NCBI GenBank assembly: GCA_009363875.1
Contig: CM018680.1
Span: 63,089,279-63,153,278 of the forward strand
DNA from: Mikania micrantha
Taxonomy: Eukaryota; Streptophyta; Magnoliopsida; Asterales; Asteraceae
DNA: 64,000 nt
Reading direction: 5' to 3'
Part shown: one piece after another, positions 22,452 through 36,700 of the stretch
How positions within the stretch are numbered: the stretch's first letter is position 1
Layout: each line of letters begins with the position of its first letter
The notes under the pieces: generated by a model
Told to the model about the DNA's origin: nothing
What the model saw: the letters and a program-made list of their open reading frames with translations, nothing else
The model's database searches: none
Made by a program: the position numbers and the translations under genes

Positions 22452-25400
22452 ATGATAAAATACGTTGCTATCCTTGTCTTCTTTCAGGCATGTCTCACAG
22501 TTAAATCCACTTCCAAATCAGTTTTTAGAAGACTTCCTGGATATGTTGGTGATCTTCCTTTCAAACTAGAAACCGGGTACACCACATCTTTCTAATTATA
22601 CAGGAAGAGGATCAAATATTAACTTATATTTATTAAGTTAACATAATAACTACATCTTATTACTTTGGGGTCCACACTCTGGTAAATTTAAAGGTGTATG
22701 TTTTTTTTTAATTAATGTAGGTCTCACTTACATTAATAAAAAAATAAGAAAAAACATACATCTTTAAATCTACTTTAATGCGGGCCTCAAAATAATAAGA
22801 TGTAATTATTCGGTTATCACAATAAGGAAGGGTTATATATATATAGGGGATATATATATAAGGGAATGATATTTTGGAAATCCACTTAAGTTGAAGAAAC
22901 TTCGGAATCTTTTAAAAAAACAATGTAAACAAACCCAAAAAAAATTATTTTTTTTATAATTTTGTAACATTATTAGGGTCAATTTTATAAAAAAAATTGA
23001 AAAAAAGCGCCGAGCCATTTTTTTTTAAAAAATTTATTTGTCGACGATGTAACAAAGACGTAACACAGCTGTAACACAGACGTAACACGATATACACAGC
23101 TGTACAGCTGTGTTACGTCTTTGTAACATCGTCGACAAATTAATTTTTTTTAAAAAAAATGGCTCGGCGCTTTTTTTGTTTTTTTTATAAAATTGACCAT
23201 AATGATGTTACAAAACTATAAAAAAAATAAAAAAATTTTGGGTTTGTTTACATTGTTTTTTCAAAGTTTCCAAAGTTTCTTCACCTCAAGTGGGTTTCCA
23301 TTTTATACATGCCCTATATATATAGGGGATATATATATAGGGGTATAATCAAATAAAAAGTGAATTTTGCCTAAAAAGACTAAAAAAGATTTTTAAAACC
23401 TTTAAAACCGACCCAAACGAACTCCGATTGAACTCATTTTGATGGCATTGGAACCGTATCGTCGAACTCTATAATATTAGCTTTTAAGTTTTAAATTTAA
23501 CGTTTAGCTATAAAGTTTAGGTCTTATGGCTTGATTTTTAACTTTTAGGTTTTATCTTTCGACTTTATTGTTTAAGTATAAAGTTTAGGTTTTAGTGTTA
23601 TGGTTTGTGTTTTAACGTTCCAGGTTTAAGGTTCGACAAGGCGTTTCCAATGGCACAAAAATGAGTTAGTTCGGAGTTTGTTTGAGTCGTTTTTCAAATT
23701 TTTAAAATTCCTTCTTAGTTTTCTTAGGCTAAATAGACTTTTTAGGGGAACCTTTCCCTATATATATATATCTATATATATATACATATATATAATATAT
23801 ATAGGGGAAGGATCAAATGTTAACCCTTCCTTATTGTGATAACTGCATAACCCTGGCATTTTTTGCGTTTTTTGCCCGAATCTTTTTTTTTCTTTTTCCA
23901 TGGTCTTTATTATACATAAATATAGAAAGTTTCGTTCTTGTGTTTTTGCTAATTCATCACCGTTTAGAAGTTATTTACAACCGTAAGTAAGTGTAACGAC
24001 TTACGGTTACTTACAACACGTATCTGATGTAAGTGTGATGTAAGTAACCGTAAGTCGTTACACTTATTTATGGTTGTAAATAACTTCTAAACGATGATGA
24101 ATTAGCAAAAACACAAGAGCGAAACCCCCTATTTATGTTTAATAATGACCATGGAAAAAGAAAAAAAATATTCGGGGCAAAAAATGCAAAAAATGCTAGG
24201 GTTGTGCGGTTATCGCAATAAGGAAGGGTTAACAAAGGAACCATCCCCTATATATATAGATATATATAATCAAAAGTCTCTTTAATGCTTTAAGATATAT
24301 GAATAATGTATAAATTCTTTTGATAAGCAAAAAAATGGTGAACGCCACCATTAAGCGCCCCTCACCAACCGGTCTCACGACCAACATGAGAAATGTAAAT
24401 TGCGTAACGAAAGGAAAATTGGGTTGTGCCGCGCTTTGAACCCTAGAGCTATATCATGGATTTTCACTCTCTTATCACTAGGTCACTATTACGAAGACTT
24501 CTTTTGATAAGTAGGAGTTTATTGATTATGTTTGTTTATTATCAAGACCTTTCATTTAATTTAATCTGAGTATTTTTTTTTTATTACTAGATATATAAAT
24601 GTCTGACTAAGGTTATAACTTATAACATTAAAATGAATTGTGTGGTCCTTGTTTGTTTCAATCCTTTGACAATTAAATATCATACCAAATCGAATACTAC
24701 TATACCTACTACATCAATTATCATCTATAAGTATCGAACAACTTTTCCATACAAAACACATGTGAGAAAGGAGCCTCAAGTACTGAAAATCATGATAAGG
24801 TGTATTCTAATATTTCTCTTCTTTCAGGCATGTCTCACACTTAAATCCCCTTCCAGATCTGTTGTTAGAAGACTTTCTGGATATGTTGGTGATCTTCCTT
24901 TCAAACTAGAAACCGGGTACAAGACATCTTTTCTAATTATATGATTCATTCTACATTTTGATATGATTATGGTTATAAACCTTTAGGTGTATATATGCTT
25001 ACAAACTGCACTTTTGGATGTGCTCCGGCATAAGTTCGCTATAAAAAAAAATTATAAAGAATTTCCGACATGATATTATTCGAATTGGTCAGAAAAAAAA
25101 TTAACGACAAATAATCATTTAGAAATAATTTCCGACCCCTATAAAAAAATTTATATCCGTCTCTATTAAATCCTCTCCAATTCAGTTGTTAGAAGACTTC
25201 TATTCCTGGATATGTCAGTGATCGATCTTCCTTTCAAATTGTAAACTGGATACACAACATCTTTGTATATGATTCATTCTAGATTTTGATTATGGTTCTA
25301 AACCTTTATATGCTTACAAACGGTACGGATGTGGTCCTGCATGCATGATCATATGCAGATAAATTTAAAACTAAAATACGGTTTTTCTCTCCAGAAGTTT

Positions 25401-27377
25401 GCTAAATTTACTGGTGTAATTCGTTATTTTTAATTTAAATATTTTCATTTTCATTTCAGCTGATAAAACATCTAACACCATTTTTTTGGTCTGTTAAATC
25501 TGTTGAAAAGACCAAGATATTTCCGTAATAAAAAAATACAAAAATAATAATTTTAAAATATACATAAACTTTAAAAACAACCCCATCCCATGTCTTCTTT
25601 ACTCTGTCTTTATCTTTGTGTGTACAATTTATCTATCTATCGAATCCTCAACGGTGTCATCATTTACTTCTTTCACACACACAGGACACACACAAACGTG
25701 TGTGTAAGAGATATAGTTTCTTTTGTTAACACACTTTTATTGTGATAACTCGTATAACTTCGTCAAGATTAATTCAAATTTTTGTTTTTTTTCTTAAATA
25801 TCATTATTAGATATAAATAATACGTTCTTTCTTTATATGTCTATGTAAATTTAATTTGTCACGGATTAAGATCTAAAAACAGTGTAATATCTCATTGATG
25901 TCAGTCCTGCAAATCTAGCCTACTGGTTAGGGCTTCATCTTGTGACCGAAAGGTCATGGGTTCGAGTCCTTCCAGAGGCAATTTAAAGGACATTCAGTTG
26001 AGGAAAAGAATCTTGACCTTAATCTCGGGTTCTGGACCAATGGGGGCGAGGGTTTACCTATTCCATAGGGTTCCCGCACATCTGTTGTGGTCGCGTCTTA
26101 CCTATGTCCGGTGGGACCTGTTAAGACAAAATACGAGATAAGTAGGATGTCGCCGTTCAAAAAAAATCTCATTGATGCCATGAAATCACCTTGGAAAGGA
26201 AAATACCACCTAGAGCCACGATGTCTTGCCTCGGGAAGTAAAATCTTACATGGATTTAGGAGATATTGTTTTTTAATTTACGTTTTTTTTTATATTTTTA
26301 CGTTCTTTTATTGTTTTTAAAATTTATTAATTGATAGGTAATATAAACTCTAATAACTTATTAACAATTTTTGAATATAATATAATGAAATTTTGAATAA
26401 AAACAAAATAATAATACAACTTTTATTATGTTAGACTATCCACAGCGGTCACCCCACTGAAAACCATTCCCCACTGAAATTTCATGGCACGTCATCACCC
26501 CACTGAAATCCTTTAACACCACAATGGTCACCCCACTGAAAACCCTTCCCACTATTCCACGTCATCAACAATTAAAATTAAAAAAAAAACATGGTAGACA
26601 AAGCCGCGATAAAAAGATCAGTACCCTCGCTATCAGAAGATGAGAACACCGTAGAGGATGATGACATTTTTATAAAAAAATGTATAAAAATTAAGAGAGT
26701 TTTGAATGAAATTGAGTGTGTAAAATGGTTGAAATGAGTGATTTATATAAAGATTGATTTTATTTTAATTTTTTTTTAATTGTCCAACGGTTACAAAAAT
26801 AGGAGGCCCACCCATTTAAAATGGACCAATCAAATGTCAAAATACCCAACAGGGAGCGGGGGCCGTGGGGTTGGTTTCGGCGGGCACCGCTTGGCAGGGG
26901 GGCGGTGTTCCCGCTGGACACCGCGGCGGGGAACGATCCCGCGTGCCCAACGGGGTGCCTATTGTGGCAAGTCTTATTAAGATGGTATTATTATTTTTAA
27001 TATTAGTATGTTTTCTTATTAATTTTTACAATTTAAGATGTATATTAAATCTTCTAATTTATAAACGTCAATAAAGACAAATAATGTTTTATTATTTAAT
27101 GCATCGCCGTATATGCATATGTGAGAGTCTATATATAGGAAGGTTCTAAAACATTATTTCGGATAAACTAAGAAACTAATGACAATTATTAACGATTATT
27201 ATTTTTTTATTTTTCAATTATTATTTTTTTTCATTTTTATTAAACTTTTGTTTTTTCTTATAACATTTTTAGTTTTATAATAAAAAAATATTAAAAAAGA
27301 AATTAATTTTTTTATTAAGTATGAGTTTTCTTATTTTTATTTTTTAAAAATGAGTTTTTCTTATAAGCTTTCCCCCA

Positions 27378-27412
<35 letters not shown>

Positions 27413-29075
27413 GATTAAGCTCAAGTAAAAAGGATGAGATTTGTGAGAAGAGGGAGAACGATTTTGGATTTGACAAGTGACATCACTCTAATTTTATAAA
27501 AAAAGTGTTTTGGTCATTGTGTTTAATGCTTCAAGTTATTGTGTTTAATAATCCATGTCATTGTGTTTAATATTTTTATTATTTTGTTTTATTTTTTATA
27601 TCATATTGTGTTATTTTGCTATTGTTTTTTATGCATTAAATAAATTGTCCTTATTTATTTTTTATGTTTTATATATTAAAAGTACATAATTGTTTTATTT
27701 TACCATTATGTTTATAAAACTTATAATTTTAAAAAACAGAAATTGTTTTTATTTTTTGAAAAATACATTTTTCGTTATTGTATATGTGTTTATGTCATTG
27801 TGTAATATATTCATCATTATGTTTTATCGTCGGAACATTGTGTAATATAGTCATCATTGTGTGTTATGTTCAGGTTATTGTGTAATATATTTATCATTGT
27901 TTTTTATCTTCAGATGATTGTGTAATATAGCATCATTGTGTCTTATGTTCAGGTCATTGTCTAATAATTATTATTTTGTTTTACGTTAAGGTCATTGTGT
28001 AATCTACGCGTCATTGTGTTTTACGTTCAGGTCATTGTGTAATTTACATATTGTGTGTTATATTCAGATCATTGTGTAATATATTCATCACTGTTTTTTA
28101 TCTTCAGATGATTGTGTAATATAACATCATTGTGTTTTACGTTCAAGTCATTGTGTAATAGTCATTATTTTGTTTTATGTTAAGGTCATTGTGTAATTTA
28201 CGCGTCATTATGTTTTTTGTTCAGGTCATTGTGTAATATACACATTGTTGTATTAAATGAATTTGTTTTGTTTTATCATTATGATTTACGTATAAAATTA
28301 CGTGATTTTGTTGTTTCACCAATATTATTTTTAAAGCTCATGAATTTATAAAAAAAATAGTTAGACACTACGACGACAAAAAGAAACACTAACAAACAAA
28401 AAGACACAATAATAGACAATTAGACACAATGACGCATTACAAATATAAAAGGTTGAGAAAAACGATTTTTTTTAATTTTTTTATATAACAATATTATACT
28501 ACTTTTAAAGATAAAAAAATGCTCGTTTTTTTGGTGTAATTTTTTTTAAAAAAATAATATTGTATGTAAAAGTTATAACCGTTTAAAAAAAAGGGGGGAA
28601 CATTATAAAAAGTCAATAAAAGTGTCTATGACTAAAATACCCTTACACTAAATGTTTTAATACAAATTTGATCTCAACCATTAAATTATATATCTAATGG
28701 ACCACAATCCTTCTCACACTTTTCACCAATATAAGACTTTTTACTATAACCCCACCTTATATATATATAAGATTGAGATCAAATAATAACTCATTCTTAA
28801 ATCAATAACCTAGATAACTTTGCTAAGATGAAGTCATATCTTGGATTTTTTTTGAACGTCATTGTAACACATTTAGAACATTATGTTCTTTTATGAGTTT
28901 GCGAAAATTAATCACCGTTTAAAAGATATATCCGTTGTAATGTTTTTTATTTACCGCATTCTAACTGTTTTAGGTCCAAAACTTACAACGATGTAAACTA
29001 TAATTGTTTTTGGCTTTATCTTGATAAAATTATCTGAGTTATTTATTTAAGAGTAAATTATTATTTGAACACTTA

Positions 29076-29112
<37 letters not shown>

Positions 29113-30719
29113 CTCAAAATTTTCTTTTATGTTTAAGAATGCAATAGATGATCAAACAAGGGCAAAATCTATAAATAATTGTCTTTACCAAATGACTTAT
29201 TTCCTGGCGACTACTACCAACCCTAGTCAATCAGATAGTTAAATGAAACCTTCAATAAAATATATAGAGCAGTTCTATCTTTGTTTCTTCTCACTAAATT
29301 GCAGAAGTTCTATTTGGTAAACTTAAAAATAAAGTAGAAAAATCCTGAATAACAAGGAAATAGGAATAACTAGGAACAAAATAGAAAAAAAAAATTAAAA
29401 AAATGGTAAAATAACAAACAATGTTTAAGTAAATATTATATAAATAAACGAGTAGGAGTTACGTTACAAGCGGTGATTATTATAATGTGTTATATGTCCA
29501 CTTTCATCTCGGATACCAGCATCACCAGTGGCGTAGTCTACTCCTTTGATGAACTGTTTGGAGGTTTATTTAACCTTAAGGGCTGTTTGGTAGGGTCTTT
29601 ATCATTAAGTTCTGAATCAATAAGATGTATGAATGAAAAAGAGGCTCTAATTCAATTAAGTGATAAACCAGTAATGTTGTTTGGTTGGACCTCTGAACAA
29701 ATGTACATAATTACTAATTTATCCCTCTATAAACAAAAATAAAATTTTTAATTATCAATAATAATAATATCTATAGACTATAGATATACACAACAAGAAG
29801 TCGCTCATCACATTCATCGGAAGAACCCCCACGTGCAAATGCTTATCATTCGTACGCTCCAAATAAAACGTATGCAGATGCTACAAAAAACCCCAGGCAT
29901 ATAGCTCTGGCTTTAATTTGGTCGTGGTAAATCCAAATCCGGCATTTAGGGTTCCGATAGGAGGTGGTTACCGACCGTTCGTCAGAGATGGTTCGCGCAG
30001 AATGGTGCGTCGGAGATAAGGATCGCCGGAGACGGAGAGGAGTCCAACGAAGATGGAGAGGAGTCCGACAGTGGTGGCGATGCGTCGGAGATAAGGATCG
30101 CTGGAGAAGATCTGTGAGAAACAAAGTGGGCAAGGGTTGAGCTTTGTGCGTGAGTGTGTGAACAGGGGTGGATTGGGAATTAGGCGTTAACTTTTCATTC
30201 AGACTCTTTTTATTGCTGAGTCATTCAGAGCTAAATTGAGCCATTCAGAGGCTCTCTTTTACCCAATCAAACACACTTTGCCTCTTACTGATTAAGAGGT
30301 AGCATCTGAATGAAACCATTCAGACCCTACCAAACACCCCTTACTTTATAAACACACACATACATAGGAAAAGTTACATGAAAACCTCCATTTGAAGAAA
30401 ATATAAAATCACAAGCATTAACAATTAATTTTATTTTTTGTTTTTCATTCCCCTTTTTTAGAAATCCAGAAATGTTAACAAAAAGAATATGTGATTTATA
30501 TTATTAATATATATAATTTGTACGCTACATGTGTGAGTTACGTTTGTATAACTTTACTGGTTACATGCGTAACTTATTGAATTAGATGTACGTAACTTCT
30601 TAATTTACATATATTTATGAAAATTTATTTTTACTTATAATATTTCTAACCTTATAATAACTTATCCTTAAAAAAAAAATTAAAAAATTGATTGGTGAGT
30701 AAGGTTTAAAAAATTTCCT

Positions 30720-30760
<41 letters not shown>

Positions 30761-33700
30761 CATAAAAAATAACCCTCATCTTTTACTACAACTACATGAC
30801 TCATTTCAACTAATCATAAACTTACACATAAGCATTTTATTAAAATATTAAAAAGGGCATCATAGTCATTTTATCACTTATAAGTTTTTCTCCCTCTTTT
30901 TTAAACATTAATAACTTTTTTATAATATATTATTTTTTTAAAAACCTCATTTTTCTCTTTAATTCCGTTATAGTCTTGACTATTTTTTTTACTTTTTTTA
31001 AATGCCATATATTTACATCATTGTAACGAGCTTAAATATAACAAATTTATTTGAAATTTTTTTAAAAATGATAAATTACAGTGATGTAATTTACATTGAC
31101 GTAATTTATCGTGATGTAATTTACATTGACGTAAAATTCGGTTTCGATTTTTTTCGGTAAATTTGGTTTAAATTACAGTGATGTAATTTACATTGACAAC
31201 AAATTAGTTTAAATTTTTTTCGAATAATGATAAATTACATCACTATAATTATCATTGTGAGAAAAAAAATCAAAATAATGCGTTCTATTACATCGCTGTA
31301 ATTTATCATTGTAATTATCATTGTTAGAGAAAAAAAATTAAATAATGTGTTACGTCACCGTTAATTATGTCATTGTAAATTATTTCATTTTGTGTTACAT
31401 TACTTCATTTTTTGTTACATTACTATAATTAACTATTGTTAGAAAAAATTTCTAATTAATTTGCTATCTTTAAGCTCGTTACAATGATGTAAATACATGA
31501 CATCAAAAAAACAAAAAAAAACTAGTCGAGGCTATAACGAAATTAAAGAGAAAAATGAGACAAGTATAATGGTGCAATTTTTTTAAAAAAATAATATAGT
31601 ATAAAAAAGTTATGAACGATTATAAAAAAGGGGTAAACTTTACTTAAATAACAAATGTCTTAAATGCCCTTTATATTAAAAAAAAGAAAAAAAAGGAATC
31701 TGACACGTGTCACAATCCTATACACTTACCTTTTTATAATAACCATTAGATGATGGTTATGTAGTTGTAGCAAAAGATAAGGGTTATCAAAAATTTCATT
31801 CCCTATATATATATGTGTGTGTGTGTGTTCAAATAAGAACCAACTCTTAAAGCAATAACCCAGATAACTTTGTCAAGATGAAGCCAAATCATGAATTTTT
31901 TTAACATCGTTGTAACACATTTAATACAGTATGTTATTTTATGAGTTTGTGAAAATTCATCACCGTTTAAGATATATATCATCGTTTTAAGTTTTTGATT
32001 TACAGCACTGTAAATATTTTAGGCTCAAAACTTACAACGATGTAAACTTTTAAACGGTGATAAATTTTCGCAAACTCATAAAAGAACATATTGTTGTCTA
32101 AACATGTTACAATGATGTTAAAAAATCCAAAATTTGGCTTTATCTTGGTAAAGTTATCTGAGTTATTGTTTTAAGAGTGGTTTATTATTTGAGCACAATC
32201 CTACATATATATACACACTAGAGGTAAATACCTGTGTAATACACATGTTAAACATATAAATTTCAAAATTATTTATTTTAAATAACATCTTACATATACT
32301 TCAAAGACTTTCTACTAAAAAAATAAATAATATGACTTATGATGTAATAATTTTATTTGATAAGTTTAATAAAATTTTTATTATTTATTTATTTAATTTA
32401 AGAGAAATAAGGGAAAATCCGATGTAACACAGATGTAACATCGTTGTACAAGACTGGAAGAAGGAGTTAAGTTAATGTTACATTTTCGTTTTATTATTTT
32501 TTTAAAAAAAATTGGGTCGGCGCTTTTTTTATATTTTTTTCATAAAAATGACCCTAATAATGTTACAAAATTATAAAAAAATTCATTTTTTTTTTGTTAC
32601 ATAGGGATTTTTAAAGTTTTCTCAACTTAAGTGGGTTTTCATTTTATACATGCCCTATATATATAACATTAAACCATATTTGAGTTATTAATTTGGAATC
32701 TTGAAAATAAACATATGGTATACATTAAACCATTTTTTTTATTCAAATCCACTTTTTATGCAATTTAATGTGGACAAATATTTATTTTCAAGATTTCAAC
32801 TTAACACAAGAATGTAACAAGAAAATAAAAGGTTTGGGTTTAGTATTAATGTGTTTGGGTCAAGTTCATGTTGAACCTGCTAACCCGTTTATCTAAACAA
32901 GTGAGGACCATGTCAACTTGGACGGGTTCACACATTGACCCGCTTAATCCAATTATATGTATTTGATTATTTTTTAATGTGTTTTATTTTGGCTTTGTTG
33001 GCTGTTTAATGTTAAAAGATGAAACGAAAAATTAGCAAGGAATTTTATTATTAAACATTTAAACATAATATTTTTTGTGTATTTGTATTTTTTTGTCATA
33101 AAATTATACTTCTAAAAGCATTTATATTCTAAAAAAATTAAAATAAAATAAAAAAATTCAAGATAAGCGGGTTGTGTTTAGGTTCGTATATGACACAACA
33201 ACCGGTTCAGGTAGTGTTCGAGACCAATGAGACATTGCCTTAATGGTACCCAAGATTTTTCCAAATAGGAGGTCTTGGGTTCAAATCCTTCTTGCAGCGA
33301 AATAAGGGTTTGAGGGGGTTAGTGGTTTTCCCAGTTTGGTTTTCTCCTGGGGTGGTTGTGTTGGCTTATGGGAGGACTAGCCGTCTAGGTAACTAGACAT
33401 TGGTGACATGACCTAAAAACAGTGAGTTTATACGATAGAGACCTTCGCTGTTCAAAAAAAAGGTAGCGTTTGAGTTTATGTTAAATTTCCATGTTCGTGT
33501 CTCCCAAGATGATTCTGAAAAACATGTGCTCATATATATTTAACTTAATTAATCTTTGAAGTATTTTGTATTGAAGTTACATGGGAATAGGAGAGAAGGG
33601 CATGCAGGCTTTTTACTTTTTTGTTGAATCAATGAGAAATCCACAAGAAGACCCTATTATTTTTCATTTTCCTGGTGGTCCTGGGGCTTCTTCTTTAGTT

Positions 33701-36700
33701 ACTTTCATATATGAAACAGGTATACATATATACACACACAATGTATTTGTTTTCTCTTATACCATTCTGACCATATTTATGCCTTTAAAATTAATGAAAC
33801 AAATTAACAATTTTGAATAATGCATGTTTTTTTTTATATTTTAATAACTAACTAATGTTAATCCCGCACGTGTTGTGGCGTGATTGACTGCTAACCAACA
33901 AATGATATTTTAATATGGAATGAAAATAGTAGTTCTATCATCCAAAAACGTACTGAGAAGGCTTTTTTCGACGAATCGGCTGACAAATTTAAATCCATTT
34001 GAGATCCTTTTAGCAATTATTGTTGAAAATCTTCTTTGTTTTTATAAAGTCATTTCCTTTCATAATCACATCCTTAGTAACTTGCAATTTAAAAAAGTTG
34101 AAATAATCAAGCAGTTACCAGACATGTTTCATGAGTTTACAAGTAAATTATTCAATGTAATTGAAACCGTGTTCGCAATAGCAGATAATACAATTAGGAT
34201 TTTTTATTGTCTTTCTTTTTCCAAACAGATAATACAATTAGGATATTTTCTTCTCTTTCTTTTTCCAAAACTAGAAGAAACATATAAATTAATCTTTGAA
34301 GTATTTTGTATCAAAGTTATATGAGAATAGGAGAGAAGGGCATGCAGATGTTTTACAGTTTTGTTGAATAGATACGAAATCTACAAGAAGACCCTCTTAT
34401 TTTTCATTTTCTAGGAGGTCTTGGGGCTTCTTCTTTAGTTACTTTCCTATATGAAACAGGTATACATACACACACAATGCGCACTTAGGAGATCAAGGAT
34501 GCATGTGAGAAGTGTTCAATGAAAGAAGGGGAGTAGACGGTGGATGTGAATTTTACATTTGAGGAAGTGCTTCAACATGAAACCTAAATGTGGGGCTCCA
34601 TAGATAAAAACCATTTTTTTTTGAAAAAAAAGTCCAATGATTTTTTTCCCAAAAAAAATCTAATAATTGTTTTCACTCATACAAATACTCGTTCATACAA
34701 ACTAAAATTTCACATCAAATATTTAAAAAACAAATTTTTTTTAGAGAAATAGAAAAAGAAATGGTTATTTGAAAGAGAAAGATGCATGTGAGAAACATGT
34801 TTTAGGTTTAAAAAGAAGAGAGAAAACACGTATGTGAAAAGAATAATTAAAAAGCAAATGTAACATTGATGATTAGAATGCATGTCTTAAATAGTTAAAT
34901 ACACCCGCTTGTATTCCGGGAGTCTAAGTGCTCACAGTGACGATTAGAATGCATGTCTTAAATACACCCGCTTTTATTACAGGAGTCTAAGTGCTGGTAT
35001 TATCTTCTTTTTTTTTTAATTATTGTTAAAATATTGTTGTATGTGTTCTATATGACATGGAAACTTAACTAAAAATACAGATTGATGGTAACATTTATAA
35101 TTTATATATTAATCGGGTTTCTTTATTTATAAAAAATTATTTGAGTTTGGATTAGGTACAGTCTTAGTAGGGCGTGTAGGTATGAAATATATAAAATTAG
35201 ATGATATTGCATTCACCAATGATTGTCAGTTCAAATAGTTGAGTGAATACCATGTGACTTTAAATTTGGAAGGTCACGAATTCAAATTCTTACATAAACA
35301 ATGATGGGGTTTCATGCTAGGTTAGAGTGTTTTTTCTCACTTATGATGGTTTTCTCATAGGATGTGAATATTATTTGGTGGTTTTATAACATGTGATCCA
35401 AATTGTTGTTAAAAAAAAGTGACATTGCATTCATGATTAATGTAGGTCCACTTCTAATTAACACGGACGATCTCACGTTAACTTTGAATCCAAACGCATG
35501 GACACAGGTTCACATGTTTAATTATTTTTACAATAATTCAATTCTCAAGGTGAGCTTTAATACGATTATAACTAATCAATTGTTATAATTTTATAGATGG
35601 CTAATATGGTATTCATAGATATGCCTGCTGGTACTGGTTTTTCTTATGCTGAAACCCAAGAAGGGTGGGTTAGCAGTGATACAATTCAAGTTGCCAATTA
35701 TAAAGACTTTATTAAAAAGGTTGAAGTAATTATATTTATAATCCTAAATTTATAACAACTATGTTTTATATAAATATGATTCGAGGGTAAAAAAGCATCT
35801 TCAAACAATCATTCCGTGTTGAATATCATTAGACGAATCTTTTATTCTATTTTTCCTTGGTGTTCGTATGAATACGTTATAAACCTACGGGTTTCTTAAA
35901 TGCCCGACTTATCATGGAAACATGAAAACAAATAATTCTCAACTGTAAACAATCATGTCGATGACCTACAAGGAAAACATATGTTATTACTTATTAGAGT
36001 CTGATTTGAGACCTTTAGTCTTCTTTTGCAGTAAACATTGTCTTTTGGTAATAACTTGCAGTTTCTGTGTGACAATCCAAAGTTTTTGGAAAATCCATTA
36101 TACATATCAGGAATTTCGTACTCGGGCATTATTGTTCCACAAGTCACTTTAGAATTATATGAAGGTAACTAATATATATTTTTTTCTCGCCGTTCAAAAT
36201 AATAATAATAATAATAATAATGATATTTCTTTTATTTTACCTTAATTTCAATGTTGTAGATAAAGGTATGATATGATAACATTAATTTATAGGTAATGAG
36301 CGTGGAGACCAACCAGCCGTCAACATTCAAGTAAATCGTTAAACCTTTCAAGCTTTAATATATTATTTACAAAATTTCAAATTTGCGTTTTACGTTATGT
36401 TTTAGGGTGTTCAGTTTTTTTAATTGAATTAACAAAACTCAAAATTTGATTAGATTTTAATATGAAAATCATCAATTTAAAATTCAGTTTAAATTTTCAC
36501 ATTTGAATTTTATCCGATTCGAAGTCTGATTTTAAATTTCAAATCTGATATATATAAAATATGAACTTTATAATGGGCTATTTTTTAAAGTTTGTATTAG
36601 ATGTTTTGAATGTTTAACGTTATCATTAGTTTTGTAAAAAATTAAGCTTTAAATAAATTATTTAGATAAATTCAAATTGAATCAAATCGAATTCAATTTG

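Noticed and set aside
22833..23018. 61-codon minus-strand frame
   Set aside because: One arm of a palindromic foldback MITE, low complexity.
25910..25980. Possible tRNA gene (A and B box present)
   Set aside because: No acceptor-stem pairing was found, and the sequence continues into a SINE body with tail and a 14-bp target duplication, so it is a SINE head.
27500..28260. Possible CRISPR-like array
   Set aside because: Units are imperfect, without unique spacers of even length, and the context is plant repeat DNA; it is a degenerate minisatellite.
33920..34324. 134-codon plus-strand frame between SCPL exons 2 and 2b
   Set aside because: Intronic, AT-rich, contains a local direct repeat (the 'cagataatacaattagga' words occur twice) and ends in the exon 2b acceptor region; no domain recognised.
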